Below are positions 56,910 to 64,000 of a stretch of 64,000 nt of DNA, in pieces. Under the pieces are notes generated by a model that saw only the letters and a list, made by a program, of their open reading frames with translations, searched no databases and had not been told where the DNA came from. The DNA comes from Heloderma charlesbogerti. Taxonomy: Eukaryota > Chordata > Lepidosauria > Squamata > Helodermatidae. A program made the position numbers and the translations under genes. The stretch is taken from the NCBI GenBank assembly GCA_026122225.1, contig JANEZZ010001412.1:930001-994000 (forward strand). Direction: 5' to 3'. The first letter of the stretch is position 1. Each line of letters starts with the position of its first letter.

Positions 56910-57712
56910 TAGGGATGTACAAATCCCTTACCTGGCTCCGCACAGGGGCATCTGCGGTGGGGGGGAGGTGCTCCATCCCTCCCCCCGGAATCCTCGATGG
57001 GGGGGAGGTGCTCCGTCCCTCCCTCCGGAATCCTGCCCGGACGGCTCTGCTCCGCTCCACGGCCAAGCCGTGGAGCTGCCGGACGGCTCCGGCCGCCCGC
57101 AGCCGGACATCCAGCCGCTGGGCAGCCCTGCAGGGATGCAAATGGCGGCTGTCGTAGCTGCTGCCATTTGCATCCCTGTATTGAGCCATGATAGGCTACG
57201 TAAATATTTACGTAGCCTATCATGGCAGGGGGAAAAAACCCAGCGTACACAAATGACGGTAGCCGCCGCCATTTGCGTATGCTGGGTTTTTCTTCCCCCT
57301 GCCGTGATAGGCTACATAAATACTTACGTAGCCTATCACGGCATGGGGGGGAAACCCAGCGTACGCAAATGGCGGTAGCCACCGCCATTTGCGTACGCTG
57401 GGGTTTCTCCCCCCCCCCGCCATGATAGGCTACATAAATGCTTACGTAGCATATCATGGCCTCCGCAGGGACGCAAATGTAAAAAGTATTTACGTAGCCT
57501 ATCACAGCTGAGAAGAAGAGGAAGTGAATGGTGGCTGCAGGACAGCCGCCATTCGCAAAGCAGCACAGACGGGAGCAGGTACGTGCTCCGTTTCGCGCGC
57601 CTTTCGTGGGGTGGGGGCGGCGGGGACTTCATCCCGCAATGGATTTTGGGGGGCCAAATGCACTGGCATTCAGCCTCACTGAGATCCATCGTGGAATTCT
57701 CTGACATCCCTA
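56910..57712 (+). mobile_element. palindromic hAT-like element, copy 7
   Basis: It starts TAGGGATGTACAAATC and ends TCTGACATCCCTA. Flanks GTAAGCAG and GTAAGAAA agree at 6 of 8. The interior is a tandem series of three very similar hairpins (57185-57227, 57300-57343, 57419-57461), each with GATAGGCTAC...GTAGCCTATC arms. Palindromes of CCCAGCGTACGCAAATGGCG type separate them. It lacks the single large centre of copies 4 and 5. Confidence 0.88.
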
Positions 57713-57719
57713 GTAAGAA

Positions 57720-58150
57720 ACAAAAAAATACTAAAAAAAAAATTGTAGCATCTACTTTTGAAAATGTCTATTTTGCAAGAACTCTTCAGGGGGAAAAATT
57801 ACTCCAGTCAGAAAAAGCTCGACATCACACGCACACACACATGCTCACAGGACACCAAAAGGTAATGCATATCATTTAATTGCTTGGCAACCTGCAACCT
57901 GGAGTGCTAAATACTTTCTTCTCTTAGCCACTCTATGAAAAGAATGTTATATTATATTTTTTTAAAATTCCTCAGATCCTTATGACTTCCTGTTGCTTCT
58001 TTCTTTCTTTCTTTCTTTCTTTCACTCAAATCAAAATCCATATCCTGAAAAATCTCAGGTCAAATCCCTACAAAATGGGTGGGCCAGAACAACAGGGGGA
58101 TTTCTTTGGGGCTTACACCCTTCTGTCAGTGGCAGTCCATCACTGACTGT
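57720..58150. other. anonymous sequence with (TTTC)n
   Basis: (TTTC)n tract at 58000-58023. No gene seen. Confidence 0.5.
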
Positions 58151-58252
58151 CTGCATATGCCTACTCAGATGTAAGTCCCATTGAGTTCAGTGGAACTTAC
58201 TCCCAGGTATGTGTGTATAGGGTTGCCGCTTATTATACTTGGGAGTGGGAGA

Positions 58253-58548
58253 CTAGGCTACTAGGTTGTGGAATGAGCTTCTCAGAGAGGCTCACCTGCG
58301 CCTACATGGTGCTCTTTCCGGTGCCAGGTGAAGACCTTTTTATTTTCCCAGGCATTTTAGTCTTTCAGTGTCTCTTGATTTAAATTTGTTGTTGTATTTT
58401 AAATCTTTGCACTGCTGCTAGGATTTATTTTGTTTTTATTTTTATTCAAACTCAGTGTTGTATTTTATGGCTTTCATTGTGGTGAACCACCCAGAGAGTT
58501 TTGGCTATTGGGCAGTATAGCAATGTAATTAATAAATAAATAAAATAG
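58253..58548 (+). mobile_element. L2/CR1-type LINE 3' end
   Basis: The first part corresponds to the end of ORF2 (WNELL-like 'gtggaatgagcttct', then a 'GEDLFIF' type end). A T-rich 3' untranslated region follows, and the terminal 'ttttggctattgggcagtat' plus AAAT repeats. The same tail occurs at 8868, 18948 and 48800. Confidence 0.75.
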
Positions 58549-58549
58549 G

Positions 58550-60280
58550 CTTATGTTGTCATGGAAGCTTGTTCTGGCAATGCCTCTTTGCTTTCACAAT
58601 TCCCTACAGATTAGAAAATGGCTGCTATGGTGGTTGTTAAAATTGATGTGCCTTTCATTTATGTCCACAGCTCCTGTTTTATATATAGTTTGTTTAACTT
58701 TGTACCAACTTCTCTCTTTCCCAAAATGCTATTTTGCAGACCCATGTTCCTCTAGCCTTTTTAAGTTCTTTGGTTCTACTGCCCTCAGGCATGTAAGTCA
58801 TGCTGTTCTCTCTCGGTCTGTCAACCGCCATCCCCTCTGCAGTCTCCCAGGAGAAGCGAGCTCTTCTCTTCATACATTCGATTATTCTCTCTCTCTCTCT
58901 CTCCAACTCTGTCTAACTTCTCAAATTCTGTTTCCTTGCCTGGCTTCTCAAGTATCCTTGCCTTATATCCTAAGGGCCGTCAGACAAGATTTGTAACAGA
59001 TTTTTCAAAATTTAGAGTGAAACTGCTCTGTTTTACAGCTCCGTTGCAGTGACCTATTCCCTCCACCAGCTAGAAATCCTTCCAGGGCTACTGACACAGG
59101 CAAACTTTTAAACTGTTTCTGAAATTACATCATGCACTATTTTAGTACGTGGCTTGGCACCAAAAATGTAAGACTAACGTTATTTTTTTACACTTTATTT
59201 AAACACTTTGGGGGGGGGGATTAGTATAAAATAGTGCAAAGTAACCATGAATGCCTCATGAGAAATAGACAGAGAAAGGAGAAAGTGACAAAGACAAGAA
59301 ACGTCTTGAAATGGTATAAGCAAATATGGAGAATTTTAAAATGATACAGAGAAAGCATTTGAATGGGATAAAACCTGAACATTCCAAAACAATGCACTTG
59401 CAGGAAAGTGCATTGTTTAATCTAGAAAAGATTAAAGTAGTTGATTCTATAAGTATTTGACTGGCTTATTCGCAAGACCAGTGTCTGATTCTGAAAATCT
59501 TGTAAAAGGAACCTGATTTTCGAAGTTGGTTCAGAGGAGAGATTGCTGACAGCTTTGCACTTGTGCAGAGGAGTAACTTTATTCGATGACAAGAGCTTAA
59601 TTTCATTGGCCAGGATCCCAAGAGTTATGTCAGATTTGTTCAAAGGCATGGGATTGCTGAGTGGGATGTTTTTCTTTTTTACTCTTTTCTATTAAACACA
59701 CACACACACAAAAATACACACAAGCTGCTTTTGAAAGTCTTCTCAGTTTCAAAAAGGGGGTAGCATGTGGGGCTGCTAATCATGAAACACAAGTTTACTT
59801 GGGCCATGGAATGAGTTGCAAGTTTACACAGTCAGTACATTCTTTAAAAATAAAAAGAAGCGTAACAACACAACCAAACAGAAACAGCCTGCAACACAAC
59901 AGACGAAACAGCAGAGTTAAAAGCATATCATATTTGACACAGCTAGAAATCACCCCCAAATCAGTCCAGCAATGAAGTTACTGTAAGAGCCTATTGTCAC
60001 AACCATCTCAGCCCATAGTAGCCACTAATGCCTTGCCTTGGGCAATTGTGCACAACTGCCTTGTCCTGGGCTATTGTGGGCAGAAGTAATCTTTTCAAAG
60101 AGTTGCCATGGCTCAAATGATCATGACTAGATTCACTAACCATCCATGTGGCAAACGCTTGTCATAATAAATAGATGACGTATTTGAATGTATAGCTTTT
60201 TTAAAAGGGATGATAGCAAGCCATGCATTTAAAATGCATGTAAAATGTCCCATCACATCCAAATAAAAATATATGTATAC
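58550..60280. other. anonymous sequence
   Basis: No gene. A (CT)n tract at 58888-58902 and a CA-rich tract near 59697-59722. The frame at 58553-58996 has no recognisable domain. Confidence 0.5.
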
Positions 60281-60286
60281 AAATAA

Positions 60287-60756
60287 GAGAGCAATCCTAT
60301 GTCCCCTAGACAGTGTCTGAGGGAGATAGGATTTTCCGGTTTCCCAGCTCCAGGCTCGTTGACAGTGCCAGGAGCTTGTGGCCAGGAAACCGTTCACCCT
60401 TCCCCCTCGCCCTTGTGGCCGGGGCGGAGAGAACCATGGCAGCTGCCCCCCTGCGTCTGTCTGTCCTCGTAACACAGACAGGGTGAAAAGGGGGCCTTCC
60501 TGGGGAGGGGGGGAAGGGGAGGAGACCGCAGAAGCTGTTTAAGACAGTTACCTATGCAGTCTCCAGCCCCGTTCCTGCCCCCTCCCTGAACCCACGCTTA
60601 GACGCCCGAAATCAGGCATCTAAGGAAAACTGCAGGGCAGCCAGAGCATGGAAGGAATCCTCTCCTCCGTGCTTCAGCTGCCCTGCATTGGATAGGCAGT
60701 CGCCTCTGACTTCAGAGGAAGTCGGAGGCAACTGTCTTTCTCAATAGGACTGCACC
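60287..60756. mobile_element. TTAA-flanked GC-rich MITE
   Basis: ATAA then 'gagagcaatcctatgtccc' on the left. 'caataggactgcacc' then TTAA (60757-60760) on the right. It contains 'tttccggtttcccagctcca' and its diverged inverse 'ggagcttgtggccaggaaac', and the same 'cagccgc/gcgactg' right side as 48146-48597. Confidence 0.6.
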
Positions 60757-60892
60757 TTAAGTTTCTAAAAGAGAATACCTTTGTCACACACAACAACACC
60801 AGCAGTCCTTTACTAGTATAACCCTGAGCGGAGAAGAAATAGACATTATAAGAGACTCAGGATTGCCACTGAAAATAGCATCCCCACAGCAA

Positions 60893-60970
60893 GTTGTCCT
60901 CCTCTATTAACTATACTACCATTTTCTCCATGTTGTCCTCCTCTATTAACTATACTACCATTTTCTCCAT
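60893..60970. repeat. exact 39-bp tandem duplication
   Basis: The unit beginning GTTGTCCTCCTCTATTAAC occurs twice without any difference, so the duplication is recent or a sequencing/assembly artefact. Confidence 0.9.
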
Positions 60971-61235
60971 GTTGTGAGATCATGCCATTGCACGTTTCCC
61001 CACTTCTGCCAATAGTCATTAATGATGTGGATTGGGAGGAAGGACATACAGGACATCACGGCATTACACAATGGGAAAAGCAATTCTACAAGTCCCAGGG
61101 AAAGAGAGGATTTTTTTACTGGAAGTTCTAAGTCGCCCATAACATCTAGCTTTGCTTCCAAAATACGCTTAGGTTGTGGTGAGTCTCCAAAGCAAAGAGT
61201 TCCACCACAGTTGCGGACAGCTATTCAGAACACTA

Positions 61236-61571
61236 GGCCGCGGTGGCTTAGTGGTTAAGACGCTGAACTGCAGACTGGAAGGTCGGCAGGACAGCAGTTC
61301 GAGACCCGAGTGCTGCGTGACGGAGTGAGCTCCCGTCTTCAGTCCCAGCTTCTGCCAACCTAGCAGTTCGAAAGCAAGAAATTGCAAGTAGATAAATAGG
61401 TACTACCTCGGCGGGAAAGGTAACAGCGTTCCGTGCACCTCGGTGTTCAGTCATGCCGGCCACATGACCACGGAAGCGTCTTCGGACAGCGCTGGCTCTT
61501 CGGCTTAGAAATGGAGATGAGCACCACACCCTAGAGTCAGACATGACTGGTTGGGGACACCTTTACCTTTT
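61236..61571 (+). repeat. tRNA-derived SINE with BovB-like tail (Sauria-SINE type)
   Basis: The head has an A box-like TGGCTTAGTGGTTAAG and a B box-like AGTTCGAGACC, the internal RNA polymerase III promoter of a tRNA. The 3' part includes 'agagtcagacatgactgg', close to the BovB terminus, so mobilisation by BovB reverse transcriptase is expected. An exact 14-bp duplication TATTCAGAACACTA (61222-61235, 61572-61585) and full length show a young insertion. The tail is a short CTTTACC-type repeat and there is no poly(A). Confidence 0.92.
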
Positions 61572-61671
61572 TATTCAGAACACTACACTATATGCCCTTA
61601 ATGTCTGAATGTGGTGCATGGATGCTGTTGCTAAGATGATGGTTGCACAGAGCTTATTGAATGCAATAGAA

Positions 61672-61807
61672 CAGACATGGGCAGAGGGTATATTTCCAGA
61701 TGTTTTGGACTTCAACTCCCAGAAACTTCTGCCAGCATGTCCAATAGTCAGGAATGCTGGGAGGTGAAGCCCAGAAGATCTGGAGATCTACTTTCTGCCC
61801 AGCCCAG
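61672..61807. mobile_element. palindromic hAT-like MITE
   Basis: It runs from CAGACATGGGCAGAGG to CTTTCTGCCCAGCCCAG, with 'ggacttcaactcccag' against 'ctgggaggtgaagccc' at the centre. Flanks CAATAGAA and CAACAGGA agree at 6 of 8. Same family as 22728-22862. Confidence 0.7.
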
Positions 61808-61985
61808 CAACAGGACACAAGGAAGGGAGGGAAGTATAGTGAAGTTTATGGCACAGCGGGAACTGGGCCATATTGTGCCACACGCGCTAGTCTTATTGCA
61901 AATGCAGCATAATGGGGAGGGGGAGAAAATCTCTTAGATAAATTGGACCTAAGGTGAATGGATCTTAGTGTAGAATAGGTGGATT

Positions 61986-62033
61986 ATGGATGAGCAGAGC
62001 CTTTTGCTCATCTATGGATGAGCAGAGCCTTTT
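61986..62033. repeat. short tandem duplication
   Basis: 'atggatgagcagagcctttt' is repeated after 28 bp. Confidence 0.75.
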
Positions 62034-62039
62034 GCACAG

Positions 62040-62800
62040 CCACCTCCCTTTGCTTGGTGTATGCTTGCTCCAGGATTAGCAGATACACAATGCCGGAAAT
62101 CAGTCTTCAAGCAATCCCCAGAGTAATACTGAGGCCAATATGTGAAAACATCTTTGGAGTCTCTGTGTCTTCCGGCTCTACTGCAGAGCACTGATGCTTT
62201 TGAGCAGTGAGCTCCACTCTGAGCAGGTTAGTAGAGCTATTGCCTGGCAGTGATGTTACACTAGCCTTGTTTCATTTTAATTTGAGGCAAAAGTTTTGCG
62301 ACCTTGGGCTATTTTTCCTTCTGTTCACTAAGCATTAAGCTTAGTGCTTAAGCTTAGGTCTGATGGTCCCCAGAGGGTTCCTTTCTGGGCCCAGCATTTT
62401 TTTCTAATTTTTGTGCTGGCACTCCGAGGCCTAATTTGCTGGAATTGTACAGCAATTGTACATCCCACATGGATGCTGATACTCTGCTATATCTTTCTTG
62501 AACAGCTTCCATCCCTCAGGCATTGACCTGGTGATACCACATGGTTCATCTGATCACTTCTACTAGATGGGTTGCGATATTTTGCATCTAATTTTGAGAA
62601 AGGGGGAAGCCGGGAAAACAAACCTCTGTCACCCCAACTGTTTTTATTAATGCCACACTGCATGAACATTGCTAGCCTTCATTCAGTTAAAATGTGGGGA
62701 ATTTGAGAGTTTTTGAAATGAGGAAAATAGAGAATGATAGCTGCAGGCTCATATCCCTTTGGTGACCAAACTAACTTAAAAAAATCAGAAAAACTGGACT
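62040..62800. other. anonymous sequence
   Basis: No gene or repeat recognised. Confidence 0.5.
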
Positions 62801-62811
62801 GATATATCTGA

Positions 62812-63036
62812 ATACCACATAGGAAGCTGCCTTATACTAACACAAACCACTGGTTCATTTATCCCAGTATTGTCTATTCTACCTGGAAGCAACTCCCCAG
62901 GGTCTCAAGAAGAGAATTTATTTAGTTTAAGCATTTTTATCTGGGTCCTCAGCCAAAAAGACTCCAGGGGTGGCTTACATACAATCAATAAAAACAAGAT
63001 CATCCCTGCCCACAGACTTACAATCTAAAGCGATAT
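62812..63036 (-). repeat. partial tRNA-headed SINE followed by a LINE-type tail
   Basis: 62812-62912 keeps the body words 'aggaagctgccttatacta' and 'cagtattgtct' but not the tRNA-like head. 62917-63036 ('gcatttttatctgggtcct', 'gacttacaatctaaa') is the inverse of the tail style at 20330-20480. Both are old. Confidence 0.45.
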
Positions 63037-63039
63037 GAC

Positions 63040-63775
63040 ACAAAAGGAAAAGGGGATGGGAAGGGATGAGGGGAAAAAAGCAAATGGAATTCAGTGGGGC
63101 TGGTGCAATGGCCCTGCTGTCCATCTCATCTCCCTTTGCTTCAGCAGTGGGAAATGCTGTCTTTCCTACTACATCTGTTTCCTTGGATTCTTTTTTGTAG
63201 TGCAAAAGATATATCTGTTTCCTGTACACATGTCTTTCTGCACAGAAACTGTAATGCAGAAACTCCTTATTTGCTTATCGAGCCACATTTTTTGTATGCA
63301 GGATCTTAGCTCCTTGATCCACCTTGGCCAAGAGGGCTGCTGGATAGCAACATCCAACCTTAGAGGGAGAAACCTCCTGAGAGTGCTAGGCCCAGACCAC
63401 TGAAACACAGTACCTGGGGGAAATGTACGAGCACCTGTTAGCTCAGGTTAACCCAATTGATGGCATTATTACTAACTCATCGCAAAGCTGTTTGGATATA
63501 TCAAAAATGCTGCACCTTAAAATGTTCCTTACTTGGAATATTTCTGAGTATCCCAGCCATCATACACTCCAGCTGTCCCTGTTTCCCGGAGACAGTCTTT
63601 ATTTGGGAGCACCCATCCCTTGTAAATAACTGGGCCAATTCCGTCCCCTTTTTTGCTACTTGGAAATATTTTGGAGATGCCTTTTGAATAATGTACTTGT
63701 CTACATGCGATTACACAAACAATGTTCTCATTTCCCTTCCACTACCACCCCATAACCATTTACCCAGGTAGTAAA
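63040..63775. other. anonymous sequence
   Basis: No gene seen. Frames on both strands overlap and have no known motif. Confidence 0.5.
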
Positions 63776-63784
63776 TATTGTTAA

Positions 63785-63905
63785 GGGCGCAATCCTATGC
63801 ATGTTTAGACAGACAAAAGTCCCACAGCTTTTGGGGCATAGCTGGCTGGGAGATGCTGAGGGTTGTAGGACTTTTTTTCTTTCTAAGCATGCATAGGATT
63901 GCATC
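63785..63905. mobile_element. TTAA-flanked palindromic MITE, short form
   Basis: TTAA (63781-63784), then GGGCGCAATCCTATGCATG. On the right TAAGCATGCATAGGATTGC and ATC end at CTAA (63906-63909), one change from TTAA. The terminal inverted repeats are about 25 bp. The interior has a short 'agctggctgggagatgctg' stretch as in 6535-6713. This is the clearest minimal copy of the family. Confidence 0.72.
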
Positions 63906-64000
63906 CTAAGCTTTACTATAGTAAGCACAGCCAGATCCATTGTCAGATTAATCATTCTTAAGAGAACAAAACTAACATGCTTATGGTCAGTTTACTGACA

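Noticed and set aside
61236..61310. Possible tRNA gene
   Set aside because: A and B boxes are there but no acceptor stem pairs and the unit continues into a SINE body flanked by a target duplication.
1..64000. CRISPR array, operon, bacterial or phage gene cluster
   Set aside because: No direct-repeat/spacer arrays, no dense coding, and the repeat content is clearly vertebrate.

Overview
This window looks like intergenic or deep-intronic DNA from a vertebrate, most probably a squamate reptile (lizard or snake). The evidence is the repeat fauna. It includes a near-full-length BovB/RTE LINE and BovB fragments, a tRNA-derived SINE with a BovB-like tail (Sauria-SINE type), CR1, CR1/L3-like and L2-like LINE ends, a tRNA-headed reptile SINE, many short hAT-like and TTAA-flanked palindromic elements, solo LTRs, and AT-rich sequence with many (CA)n and (GT)n tracts. 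I found no host protein-coding exon I can defend, no functional tRNA or rRNA gene, no CRISPR array and no operon-like structure. The only long reading frame is the BovB polyprotein on the minus strand.

Layout. 0-5.8 kb: a hAT-like MITE split by a solo LTR, a minus-strand L2-like LINE end, and a SINE broken by a hAT MITE and by an unexplained coding-like block. 5.8-13.3 kb: mostly anonymous, with a TTAA-type MITE, a TAGGGATG-terminated element, a BovB 3' end, an L2-like LINE end and a second solo LTR. 13.5-16 kb: chained hairpins, then two palindromic hAT-like elements in opposite orientation. 16-31 kb: scattered MITEs and SINEs, and an internally deleted BovB copy at 26.8-27.3 kb. 31-46.4 kb: the most structured part. 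A 1.65-kb Tc1-like transposon (37594-44539) has been expanded to 6.9 kb by two palindromic hAT-like elements and one BovB LINE. Further copies lie at 31.2, 36.7 and 45.7 kb. 46-64 kb: anonymous sequence with LINE ends, SINEs including a 5S-rRNA/CR1 composite, another palindromic element at 56.9 kb and TTAA-type MITEs.

The most unusual feature is a family of seven complete copies and one truncated copy of a GC-rich, CpG-rich, hAT-like non-autonomous element. Every complete copy begins with TAGGGATGT (or one mismatch), ends with ACATCCCTA (or one mismatch) and has an 8-bp target-site duplication. The interiors are hierarchical palindromes: small hairpins with TACGTAAATATTTACGTA-like cores nested in hairpins hundreds of bases long. 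All fifteen preserved subterminal regions carry an outward-facing AGGT match to the 5' splice-site consensus. Other elements with unrelated interiors share the same termini and 8-bp duplications. This suggests one hAT transposase mobilised several families; no such transposase is encoded here.

Terminal repeats, duplications and frames were read by eye. Family names such as L2-like or piggyBac-like rest on motifs I recognise, not on a database search.
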